Source: Promethearchaeota archaeon
GTDB taxonomy: Archaea > Asgardarchaeota > Lokiarchaeia > Sigyniarchaeales > SOKP01
Assembly: GCA_030615145.1 (NCBI GenBank)
Contig: JAUWZT010000126.1
Coordinates: forward strand, 1-10,487
Length of the DNA stretch: 10,487 bases
Reading direction: 5' to 3'
Positions 1-5,912 of the stretch are shown here, piece by piece (the first letter of the stretch is position 1; each line of letters starts with the position of its first letter). The notes beneath the pieces are model-generated. The model saw only the letters and a program-made list of their open reading frames with translations. It did not search any database and had not been told where the DNA came from. Both the position numbers and the translations under genes were made by a program.

Positions 1-1
1 A

Positions 2-340
2 TATGCAGGCCCTATATTTAAAAAATATCTTGCTTATTTTGGTTTTTTCATTGATGTTTGTTTCATTCTTCTTATAATAACTCTAGCTCCGTTAATAGAA
101 TGGATTGTAACAATTTCTATAATAATATGGATTTTAATAACAGCAATTCACTTAATCGTATTCAAATTTTTTAATATTCCTGGTGTTTATTTTAGAAAAA
201 CTAAGTATCCGGAGGCCCTAAAGTTATTTGAAGATGCCATTCAAATTTTAAATAATTTAAATTTAAATGATGAACCAATAACAGAGACTCTAAAAGAAAA
301 TATAGAATTTCTTAAAAGTAAAATAGAAAATAATGAATGA
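2..340 (+). CDS. C-terminal part of a membrane protein (5' end outside window)
   Basis: The frame is open from the window edge to TGA at 338-340 and gives 112 residues. Residues about 11-31 and 34-56 are strongly hydrophobic and look like two transmembrane helices. A charged tail follows, starting near YFRKTKYPEALKLFEDAI. The YPEALKLFEDAI stretch resembles one TPR-type helix, but a single unit is not enough to call the fold. The protein is therefore a membrane protein with a cytoplasmic-looking helical tail of about 50 residues. I do not recognise the family and its function cannot be given. The next feature downstream is the convergent Hsp20 fragment, so this is the last gene of its transcript. 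Confidence 0.7.
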   Translation, partial: YAGPIFKKYLAYFGFFIDVCFILLIITLAPLIEWIVTISIIIWILITAIHLIVFKFFNIPGVYFRKTKYPEALKLFEDAIQILNNLNLNDEPITETLKENIEFLKSKIENNE

Positions 341-387
341 ATTTTAAGTTATAGGAGTATATAACATAAAAATAAGTTAAATAAGGT

Positions 388-546
388 TTAGAAAAATCTA
401 AGAAAAAAAAAAATTATTTTACTTCTATCTTTTTCTTTTCTTTCTTTTCTACTGTATTCTCTACGGACATAGCCTTCATTTTTTTCCTCATATTCATTCT
501 TTTGTTCTCCCTTAATTTCTAAAGTTCCATCATGAATGAAATGCAT
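388..546 (-). pseudogene. Hsp20 / alpha-crystallin small heat-shock protein fragment
   Basis: Read on the minus strand, 52 codons from ATG at 546 include HDGTLEIKGEQKNEYEEK followed by NEGYVRREYS. This matches, without gaps, the middle of the archaeal alpha-crystallin domain (pattern: D-TL-I--E-K-E-EEK-E-Y-RRE-S). Intact Hsp20 proteins have about 140-180 residues. Here the N-terminal region and the first half of the domain are missing, because in-frame stops lie just upstream (TAA at about 560 and TAG near 570). After RREYS the conserved GSFSRSF and LPE segments are replaced by lysine/arginine-rich sequence and a poly-T tract encoding Phe. The match covers only about 28-30 residues, so this is a decayed remnant, not a working chaperone. 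A short minus-strand run, MIRSVRDGKREVKK near 638-680, could be an eroded N-terminus, but I cannot support that. Similarity is judged by eye. Confidence 0.6.
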
Positions 547-1049
547 ATTCTTAAACGCAAATTAGACGATATACTAATAAAGATAGTTTAAAAATAAGTT
601 TTTATGAAATATAAATAATAATTTTAAAGCAAGTTTATTTCTTAACTTCTCTTTTTCCGTCTCTAACGCTTCTAATCATGTTAAGAAGAATAATTACTAT
701 TCAATAGTTTTAAAAGTATTATTTAATGACTCCTAGCCCCACCCTAGATTTTGTTTTTAGTTGTTTATAGAAAAAAGACCAAAAATCTTTTTTTTAAACA
801 ATCTTCCCTTTGATACTTTGTAACCTAACTCAAATTTAAGCTTTATTCCCCCGAATTGAGGACTTTGTTACCAAATTATTGCTAACATTAAAAATGAGGT
901 TCAGATTTTCGTTTTCATAAAATTTGTTTTCTTTTAAATATAAAAAGTGATTTTCAATAACCAAAAATTTATATAGGTTTTCTTGCTTCTATTTTTTACT
1001 GATTTGACAATAAGATAAAAAAAAATATTTAATATTCATAAAATAACGA
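547..1049. other. Gene-free stretch holding the left inverted repeat and A/T boxes
   Basis: No convincing gene is visible on either strand. The region contains the left copy of the GC-rich repeat (728-760), an AT-rich hairpin-like run ending in T8 (about 748-793), and the sequence TTCTATTTTTTACT followed by TTGACAA at 987-1010, which recurs at 2498-2525. A TATA-like AATATTTAATATT run lies at about 1023-1035 and could drive the regulator gene downstream. A minus-strand frame of about 45 codons between roughly 850 and 980 has no start codon or recognisable motif. Confidence 0.55.
728..760 (+). repeat. Left copy of the inverted repeat
   Basis: The first 13 bases, GACTCCTAGCCCC, are identical to 2552-2564 in direct orientation (14 bases counting the preceding T). 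The whole 33-base unit matches the reverse complement of 2641-2670 with few differences. The sequence just upstream, AATAGTTTTAAAAG at 703-716, also resembles AATAGTTTAAAAGG at 2537-2550 upstream of the second direct copy. The similarity to that copy therefore extends to the left of the GC-rich core, with a 10-base difference in spacing. Confidence 0.75.
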
Positions 1050-1727
1050 GTGGTGTATGGCTCGATATCTAATTTAACAATTAAAACTTATTATAATATT
1101 AATATGACTCCACAGAAAAGTTCTGCCAAAAATCCTAGTTCAAATAAAAATAGTTTTAACTTAAGTAATTTATCTATGCGAGAGTTTGAAGCCTTTCTGA
1201 TTCTTTTAAGGCACGAAGGAGAAGAATTAAGTGTTTTGAAAAAATTTATCGATTTGAGTTTTAATTACACAAGCAGGACAAAAGCTTATGATTACATCAA
1301 TAACTTATGTAAAACAATATATGAGAAGAAAACCACAATAGAGGGAAAACAAGAAGAAGAACCAAAAATAAGAAGAAAGCCTTTTGCTTATAAGAAGAAA
1401 ACCACAGTAGCGGGAAAACAAGTAATAAGAATCTATGTAAAACCTAAAATCCGGAAAGAATACGAAAAATTTATATTACCTACGATTGGAAGTATAGAAG
1501 AATCGCTGAAAGATGTTTTCGAAGAATACATAGATGACCTTAAAGATGTAGAGAAAATGCGCGAGAAATTTCGAGCATACACAGAAAATGTTATATTATC
1601 AATTAATAATTTATTAGTTGAGCATGCAACAATTTTAAATAGTAAACTATTCCAAAAAAAACTACATGACACGATTTGGAAATATTTTAGGGCTGAAATG
1701 CTGAAACTGCAAATGTTTAATATTTAA
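1050..1727 (+). CDS. Winged-helix DNA-binding transcriptional regulator (family not identified)
   Basis: The protein has 225 residues from GTG at 1050, or 207 from ATG at 1104. Residues 41-90 (LSMREFEAFLILLRHEG, then YTSRTKAYDYINNLC) look like a winged helix-turn-helix, with SRTKAYDYINNL as the likely recognition helix. The wing that follows is unusual: 23 residues at 91-113 (YEKKTTIEGKQ...) are repeated at 114-136 (YKKKTTVAGKQ...). Residues about 145-220 are predicted long charged helices, probably for dimerisation. The N-terminal 35 residues are low in complexity. The start is uncertain. GTG 1050 lies about 25 bases after an AATATTTAATATT box, but ATG 1104 gives a more natural N-terminus, and no good Shine-Dalgarno sequence precedes either. 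The membrane protein gene begins 18 bases after the stop, so the two are probably co-transcribed. It may control its own operon in response to the membrane partner; that is inference. Confidence 0.7.
   Translation: MVYGSISNLTIKTYYNINMTPQKSSAKNPSSNKNSFNLSNLSMREFEAFLILLRHEGEELSVLKKFIDLSFNYTSRTKAYDYINNLCKTIYEKKTTIEGKQEEEPKIRRKPFAYKKKTTVAGKQVIRIYVKPKIRKEYEKFILPTIGSIEESLKDVFEEYIDDLKDVEKMREKFRAYTENVILSINNLLVEHATILNSKLFQKKLHDTIWKYFRAEMLKLQMFNI
1324..1420 (+). repeat. In-frame tandem duplication, 69-bp period, inside the regulator gene
   Basis: AGAAGAAAACCACA at 1324-1337 recurs at 1393-1406. Both are followed by the near-identical runs GAGGGAAAACAAG and GCGGGAAAACAAG. The 69-base period equals 23 codons, so the reading frame is kept. 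At protein level the match extends to PKIRRK and PKIRKE, giving about two full copies of a 23-residue unit in the predicted wing. Confidence 0.8.
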
Positions 1728-1745
1728 TTTAAAGATGGGTAAAAA

Positions 1746-2468
1746 TTGTTACTTCAGAGCGCTTTAACAGAAAGAATAATTATAGTTTGTATATCTCAGA
1801 TATGGCCAATTATATATTATTCTTTTTTTGCGTATAAATTATTAAAACGCGCAAAAAATCGTTCAACAGCCACTCTTAGTTCCCTTTTTATTTTTAATGC
1901 ACTTGCTTTATTCCTTGCTCTTGTTTCAATTATTCTTGCAAATACCCCTTTTGCATATCTCTGCTATATAATTGCTTTTTATAGTTTTATATTCGCTCAT
2001 AGTTTTATAGTAATTTTTAGTTGGCTTATCGTAAATCTTGACGAGAAAATATCTTACAAAAAGTATTACTTAGCGATTTTAATTTATGGAATCATCTCAA
2101 CTTATGTCTTCTGGATAGGAATATTTTTAGAAGGGATTAGATACGATTCTGGCACAGGGTGGGTACCTGTTTTTAGCTGGTTATTTCTTTTTATCAATTG
2201 GAGCTACATAACAATCTTTTTAATCGTTCCCGAGATAATTTTAGCGGTAAAGCTGATAAATATATTTGAAGGTGTGCCACTAAAGCGAAGAATTAAATTG
2301 TTTATTCTTAGCATATTTTTAGAATTTGCTATTGTACTTCTCATAATTTTATATAATACTTGGATAAACAATGCTGTTTTCAAGGTAATTTATTTATTTG
2401 TAGTGCCACCCTTTAGTATGTTAGCAGCTTATTTTATTTACAAGAGCTTTGGAAAAGGATTGGAATAA
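1746..2468 (+). CDS. Seven-helix integral membrane protein of unknown function
   Basis: The protein has 240 residues. The only early start is TTG at 1746, because TAA lies in frame at 1740-1742 and there is no ATG until near the C-terminus. GGGT at 1737-1740 could serve as a weak ribosome site. Seven hydrophobic segments are visible, at about residues 11-33, 43-64, 69-97, 107-129, 142-171, 183-204 and 210-233. The basic loops KLLKRAKNR, DEKISYKK and PLKRR and the KSFGKG tail put the N-terminus outside and the C-terminus inside, the topology of 7-TM receptors and sensors. There is no kinase, channel or transporter signature and no soluble domain. It sits 18 bases after the winged-helix regulator, so a sensor or anti-regulator role for that partner is plausible but unproven. 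Homology to eukaryotic GPCRs is not claimed. Confidence 0.65.
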   Translation: MLLQSALTERIIIVCISQIWPIIYYSFFAYKLLKRAKNRSTATLSSLFIFNALALFLALVSIILANTPFAYLCYIIAFYSFIFAHSFIVIFSWLIVNLDEKISYKKYYLAILIYGIISTYVFWIGIFLEGIRYDSGTGWVPVFSWLFLFINWSYITIFLIVPEIILAVKLINIFEGVPLKRRIKLFILSIFLEFAIVLLIILYNTWINNAVFKVIYLFVVPPFSMLAAYFIYKSFGKGLE

Positions 2469-2497
2469 TTTAATTTGAATAATTTAAACATTCAAAG

Positions 2498-2525
2498 TTC
2501 TATTTTTTACTCTTTTACTTGACAA
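2498..2525 (+). repeat. Direct repeat TTCTATTTTTTACT ... TTGACAA (second copy)
   Basis: TTCTATTTTTTACT at 2498-2511 is identical to 987-1000. Each is followed by TTGACAA (2519-2525 and 1004-1010) at slightly different spacing. One copy lies upstream of the regulator gene and the other upstream of the hairpin segment. It may be a shared regulatory or element-internal sequence. The T-run makes part of the match cheap in AT-rich DNA. Confidence 0.45.
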
Positions 2526-2550
2526 AATTCTCAATAAATAGTTTAAAAGG

Positions 2551-2676
2551 TGACTCCTAGCCCCGGGACCTAATAATAAGGTCATAAACTAAATAGGGAG
2601 AGAAGGGTGAAACGAAGTGTGCGTTCAAACACACTACCAAAAGACAAAAATCCAGGGTGGGGCAGGAGTCTTTTTT
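2551..2676 (+). ncRNA. Candidate structured RNA or hairpin MITE
   Basis: The ends pair: GACTCCT-A-GCCCC at 2552-2564 with GGGGCAGGAGTC at 2659-2670, twelve Watson-Crick pairs with only A2559 bulged. Inside are a 4-bp hairpin, GACC 2567-2570 with GGTC 2580-2583 (9-nt loop), and a 6-bp hairpin, AGTGTG 2616-2621 with CACACT 2630-2635 (loop CGTTCAAA). The latter can be extended by GGT 2606-2608 with ACC 2636-2638 across a 7-nt bulge. TTTTTT follows at 2671-2676, as in an RNA ending at a T-run. The segment is clearly richer in GC than its surroundings, as stable RNAs are in AT-rich archaea. Against an RNA gene: the nearest A/T box (TTTAAAAG 2542-2549) is too close to give a transcript starting at 2552. 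The same symmetry would arise from the terminal inverted repeats of a 119-bp MITE. I do not recognise a known RNA family. Confidence 0.4.
2641..2670 (-). repeat. Right copy of the inverted repeat
   Basis: This is the partner of the left repeat at 728-760, in opposite orientation. The outer 12 bases also pair with 2552-2564 to close the hairpin described for 2551-2676. It therefore belongs both to the long-range inverted pair and to the short-range stem. Confidence 0.7.
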
Positions 2677-2830
2677 AGGTGTTGTAATCACATTTTTAAA
2701 TTTTAGTTTATATTTCTGTCGATTTTTCTCTTATTCTCCCTTTAGCTGTAATTATTATTACCACAAACTCTAATAAACTTTTGGGTTATTGAAATTGAAG
2801 ATTAATTTGAAATTTTTTTTATGTATAATA

Positions 2831-3439
2831 TCAAGGTTTTTGAAGAACATTTAAAGCAATTTCTGTTGAAATTTTTGCCTCCTCGACAGTAACCATTCCA
2901 ATTGTCGAGCAACATATATTATGCTTAGAGAGATATTCAAAAGCTTTAAGTGGCTCTAATTTACCTGCTGCTAAAGTTTTCATTCCTATAAAATAATGGT
3001 CTTTATGACTATTTACAATATCTTCTAACTTTTTTTGTTCTCCCATGAACATTCCTCGAGCGTTAAAGGGAATTAGAAAGGCTTTAACGTAAGGAATGTG
3101 TTCGAAAGCGTGCTCTAAAGTAGAAATGGGGTTATGGGCGGCAATTCCAGGAATTATTCCCCTTGATTTAATATCGTCTAATATTTTTATTAATTTATCA
3201 TCTTTGTTATCCGAAATCATTCCGTGCGCGAAAATCAACTTAGCATCAAGCTTTGCAAGTTCTTCAATTAAAGGATCGGGTCCAGGAAAAGTAGAGCCTG
3301 TTATTATAAAATCGTCGTGAGTTTCTGCCATTATTCTGGCAGCTTCACTAACTTTACCCGCGGGTATTAATTCTATACCACGCCCTCCAGCTTCATAGCA
3401 CGCTTCTAATATCTCTAATACCGCTTCAGTGTTATGCAA
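2831..3439 (-). CDS. TIM-barrel protein of unknown function, N-terminus unresolved
   Basis: 202 residues from TTG at 3439 alternate beta strands and helices in (beta/alpha)8 fashion: GIELIPAG, FIITGSTFPGPDPL, KLIFAHGMISD, GIIPGIAAHNP, VKAFLIPFNARG, YFIGMKTLAAGKLEPLKA and ICCSTIGMVTVEEA. The closing IGMKTLAAG and IGMVTVEEA segments recall the end of aldo/keto-reductase-like barrels, but no catalytic Asp-Tyr-Lys-His set is evident, so the reaction is unknown. The same frame stays open upstream to 3562 and encodes IPLVSTGTSPFLGAPQFG then GKNARIYRKRF, which looks like the missing first strand and helix of the barrel. No ATG, GTG or TTG exists there, so the annotated start is probably too short or the gene is damaged. 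The gene is divergent from the hydrolase at 3680 and probably cytoplasmic. Confidence 0.65.
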   Translation of the reverse strand: MHNTEAVLEILEACYEAGGRGIELIPAGKVSEAARIMAETHDDFIITGSTFPGPDPLIEELAKLDAKLIFAHGMISDNKDDKLIKILDDIKSRGIIPGIAAHNPISTLEHAFEHIPYVKAFLIPFNARGMFMGEQKKLEDIVNSHKDHYFIGMKTLAAGKLEPLKAFEYLSKHNICCSTIGMVTVEEAKISTEIALNVLQKP

Positions 3440-3612
3440 AAATCTTTTGCGATAAATTCGGGCGTTTTTTCCAAATTGCGGAGCCCCTAAAAAAGGTGAA
3501 GTCCCTGTCGAAACTAATGGGATTTGTTGACCTTCTATTTCGTAAAATATAATATATCCACTCTAATTTGTTAGTTTTAAGAAAAATTTATCAAATAATT
3601 TTAATGAATAAT

Positions 3613-3657
3613 AAAAAATTTAAAAAGGTGTACATCCAAATTAAATTAAATTAAATT
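3613..3657 (+). promoter_or_regulatory. Putative promoter with (AAATT)4 repeat before the CocE-like gene
   Basis: AAAAAATTTAAAAAGG at about 3613-3628 looks like a TATA box with nearby purines. Transcription would start about 25 bases later, around 3645-3655, giving a leader of about 30 bases to the ATG at 3680. Four perfect AAATT units occupy 3638-3657, at or just before that start. No strong Shine-Dalgarno sequence precedes the ATG. Confidence 0.4.
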
Positions 3658-3679
3658 AATTAAAGAAAAGTGTATAAAA

Positions 3680-5503
3680 ATGACAGACCCAAATGCTATA
3701 AAAAATAATCCCTTTAAGGATTTAGGTGAAATTCCCGAGAAGAAATACCACGATGGATACACGGTTGATTCAACATATATAACAGTAAGAGATGGGGTTA
3801 AAATTGCTGCTACAATTTGCCTTCCTAAGGGACTTTCTCCTGATGAAAAAATCCCTACATTATTAACTCAAACGAGATATTGGAGAGCGATGGAATTGAG
3901 AATTCCATTTAGATGGCTTTTTGATAGTATGATAACAAACGCTCCAAACCCAGAAATTGTTACTAGTCGAGGTTATGCTCTCATTTATACCGATGTTAGA
4001 GGGACTGGGGCATCATTTGGTACAAGAATAATACCATTTTCCGAAGAGGAAATAAAAGATGGCTCTGATATAGTTGATTGGATTATAACTCAACCTTGGT
4101 CGGATGGAAATGTAGTTTCTAAGGGAATTTCATACTTAGCAACTACGGCAGAATTATTTTCTGGAAATAATCATCGAGCAATAAAAGCAGTTATGCCAGG
4201 ACATGGATATTGGGACCCATATACTGACGTAGCTTTTCCAGGAGGATGTCATGACTATGCTTTTATGCAGATGTGGTCATTTTTAGGGAAAAATTTAGAT
4301 TTAAACAGCCCTAAAGTTTTTTCGCAAATAATGCCAGAAGTCTGGTTATTTGTTAAAGGCGTAAAACCGGTAAGCTCTGATACGGATCTAAAATTATTAA
4401 AAGATGCTATAAATCAACATAAATCTAATCAATACGTATATGAACATACGATAAAAATGGATTTTCGCAATGATAAGCTTCCTGACGGCACTGTTTTTGG
4501 CGATATTAGTATATTTGCTCGAAAAGAAAAAATTGAACGTTCGAAAGTTCCAATCTTGGCCTGGTGCTCATGGTATGATTCAGGGTATGGAGACGCAATA
4601 ATTCATCGATTTATGAACTTAAGCAATCCCACGATCGCTATTTTAGGTGATTGGACTCATGGAGCTGGATTACCAGCAAACCAATTTTATCCTGAAAGAA
4701 CCATAGTAACTCCAAAACCACGGGATAGAATTAACGCTTGGATCAATTTCTTCGATAAATGCGTATATGGCAATGGAATACAAGGAAAAATAATATATTA
4801 TTATACCTTAGTGGAAGAAGAATGGAAGAAGTCCGAAGTTTGGCCCCCCAAAGGACACTCTTATCAAAAATGGTACTTTTCAGATAATTATTCTTTGACG
4901 AGAGAAGTCCCAGCGACTGATGATGGAGCTGATAAATGCAAAATTAATTTCCGGGCCACAACTGGACGAAATAATAGGTGGTGGGCACTATTAGGTTTAC
5001 CTATAACATACTACGATAGAAATAAAATTGATGAGAAACTCCTATGTTATACAAGCCAACCATTCGGATTTGATACAGAAATCACGGGGCAAATAATTTT
5101 GTGCCTATATATGGCGTCGACACACGAGGATGGCGCAATCTTTGCCTATTTCGAAGATGTAGATGAAAATGGGAATGTTACTTACATAACTGATGGAGAA
5201 TTTAGATTGATTCATAGAAAAATTTTATCTACAGAACCGCCATATAAAATGTTAACCCCGTACCATAGCTATAACAAAGAAGACGCAGCTCCACTTGTTC
5301 CCGGAGAGATAACAGAAGTTAAGTTTGGATTACACGCAACTTCAGTTCTTATTAAAAAAGGACACAGAATTAAAATTGCTATTGCTGGAGCAGATAAAGA
5401 CACATTTGTACGTTATCCTAAAGAAGGTAGACCAACAATTACTATCTCTCGAAATAAAGAATTTCCATCTTATATTAAACTTCCAATTATAATAAAGGAG
5501 TAA
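3680..5503 (+). CDS. CocE/NonD family serine hydrolase (X-Pro dipeptidyl-peptidase S15-like)
   Basis: The protein has 607 residues with an ATG start, a typical length for the family. The N-terminal alpha/beta-hydrolase core shows YTDVRGTGASFG (103-114), the nucleophile elbow SKGISYLA with Ser151, then WCSWYDSGYGDA with candidate Asp300 and ILGDWTHGA with His327. These correspond to the Ser-Asp-His triad of cocaine esterase CocE. The C-terminal third (about 450-600) is the expected jelly-roll domain, with PFGFDTEITGQ and HATSVLIKKGHRIKIAIAG. Known members hydrolyse esters, amides (including glutaryl-7-ACA type) or X-Pro peptides; the substrate here cannot be told. There is no signal peptide, so it is probably cytoplasmic. 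A small unknown gene follows after 29 bases and is likely on the same transcript. The TIM-barrel gene upstream is divergent. Confidence 0.92.
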   Translation: MTDPNAIKNNPFKDLGEIPEKKYHDGYTVDSTYITVRDGVKIAATICLPKGLSPDEKIPTLLTQTRYWRAMELRIPFRWLFDSMITNAPNPEIVTSRGYALIYTDVRGTGASFGTRIIPFSEEEIKDGSDIVDWIITQPWSDGNVVSKGISYLATTAELFSGNNHRAIKAVMPGHGYWDPYTDVAFPGGCHDYAFMQMWSFLGKNLDLNSPKVFSQIMPEVWLFVKGVKPVSSDTDLKLLKDAINQHKSNQYVYEHTIKMDFRNDKLPDGTVFGDISIFARKEKIERSKVPILAWCSWYDSGYGDAIIHRFMNLSNPTIAILGDWTHGAGLPANQFYPERTIVTPKPRDRINAWINFFDKCVYGNGIQGKIIYYYTLVEEEWKKSEVWPPKGHSYQKWYFSDNYSLTREVPATDDGADKCKINFRATTGRNNRWWALLGLPITYYDRNKIDEKLLCYTSQPFGFDTEITGQIILCLYMASTHEDGAIFAYFEDVDENGNVTYITDGEFRLIHRKILSTEPPYKMLTPYHSYNKEDAAPLVPGEITEVKFGLHATSVLIKKGHRIKIAIAGADKDTFVRYPKEGRPTITISRNKEFPSYIKLPIIIKE

Positions 5504-5519
5504 ATTAACTCATTAAATA

Positions 5520-5525
5520 GGTGAT
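5520..5525 (+). promoter_or_regulatory. Shine-Dalgarno GGTGAT that decides the start of the next gene
   Basis: GGTGAT is complementary to the AUCACC of the archaeal 16S rRNA 3' end and lies 7 bases before ATG at 5533. It overlaps the GTG at 5521, so the GTG is more likely part of the ribosome site than the start codon. Confidence 0.6.
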
Positions 5526-5892
5526 AGAAAAAATGGAAGAAATTTTACCAAGTTTAAAAAGTATGTTAAAAGATGCGACTGTTATAAAGTCAGATGCAAC
5601 TAGATTTGAAATAACTATAACAGTACTTAAAAAAATTAACGGTAATGTGGCAGATCCTGACGAAATTTTAGTTATGCTAAAAATGTTTGGTGGGTTAAAG
5701 GAAGATGTCCCCATGGAAATAGATATCAACAATGAAACGCAGATTATCGAACTAAAATTTCAAACTGAAGAAGACTTTAAAAAAATCCAAAAAATTATGG
5801 ATACTATCTGGGATGATGCGGTAGATATGCTCGAACAAGCCTCACAAGGCGATTTTAGTCGTATTAAAAATATTCCTAATATTGACGATTAA
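5521..5892 (+). CDS. Small acidic protein of unknown function
   Basis: The frame is open from GTG 5521 (123 residues). The likely true start is ATG at 5533 (119 residues, beginning MEEILPSLKSMLKDA), because GGTGAT at 5520-5525 is correctly spaced for it. I do not recognise the family. The sequence suggests a compact alpha/beta protein: an N-terminal helix, a strand RFEITITVLKKI, a central helix DEILVMLKMFGG, a strand TQIIELKFQT and a long helix EEDFKKIQKIMDTIWDDAVDMLEQA with a short acidic tail. There is no membrane segment, cysteine or metal motif. It lies 29 bases after the CocE-like hydrolase in the same direction, so co-transcription is likely, but no functional link is evident. A T10 run ends the unit. 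Confidence 0.75.
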   Translation: MIEKMEEILPSLKSMLKDATVIKSDATRFEITITVLKKINGNVADPDEILVMLKMFGGLKEDVPMEIDINNETQIIELKFQTEEDFKKIQKIMDTIWDDAVDMLEQASQGDFSRIKNIPNIDD

Positions 5893-5902
5893 TTTTAACT
5901 TC

Positions 5903-5912
5903 TTTTTTTTTT
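5903..5912 (+). terminator. T10 run ending the hydrolase/small-protein unit
   Basis: Ten T residues lie 10 bases after the stop at 5892, a typical archaeal oligo-T terminator. The run touches the stop codon of the convergent dehydratase gene. Confidence 0.5.

Larger units (their letters stand above)
728..2670. mobile_element. Candidate inverted-repeat-bounded element carrying a regulator and a 7-TM gene
   Basis: The left end at 728-760 starts GACTCCTAGCCCCACCC. The reverse complement of the right end at 2641-2670 starts GACTCCTGCCCCACCC. The similarity continues through (A/G)GATTTTG(T)TTTT-like sequence with one single-base gap and a few mismatches, giving about 29 matches over about 33 positions. 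Such GC-rich identity is very unlikely by chance in this AT-rich background. The two ends enclose the genes at 1050-1727 and 1746-2468. No transposase, recombinase or clear target-site duplication is visible: the flanks read ATTTAAT on the left and TTTTTTAGGT on the right. It could be a non-autonomous element, a cargo unit between two copies of a MITE, or two degenerate copies of one structured-RNA gene in opposite orientations. Mobility is inference. Confidence 0.4.

Noticed and set aside
748..793. AT-rich hairpin plus T8 as an intrinsic terminator
   Set aside because: The stem is almost all A-T pairs with mismatches, no gene ends just upstream on the plus strand, and the arms overlap the inverted repeat.
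850..980. Minus-strand open frame of about 45 codons
   Set aside because: It has no start codon, ribosome site or recognisable motif, and this length is expected by chance in several frames.
2616..2635. tRNA T-arm-like hairpin (GTGTG, loop with GTTCAAA, CACAC)
   Set aside because: No acceptor, D or anticodon arm of tRNA form surrounds it and the loop has 8 nt, so it is only an inner hairpin of the larger fold.
2700..2785. Short minus-strand frame encoding LLEFVVIIITAKGRIREK
   Set aside because: It has only about 24 codons, bounded by stops, without a start or family match.
3096..3320. Plus-strand open frame opposite the TIM-barrel gene
   Set aside because: It is antisense to a frame with a clear protein pattern and has no features of its own. 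The same holds for the antisense frames at 1433-1672, 5505-5732, 7546-7773, 8498-8734 and 9700-9933.
3638..3657. (AAATT)4 as a CRISPR or iteron array
   Set aside because: The units are 5 bp, perfect and contiguous with no spacers, so this is a simple-sequence repeat in a promoter region.
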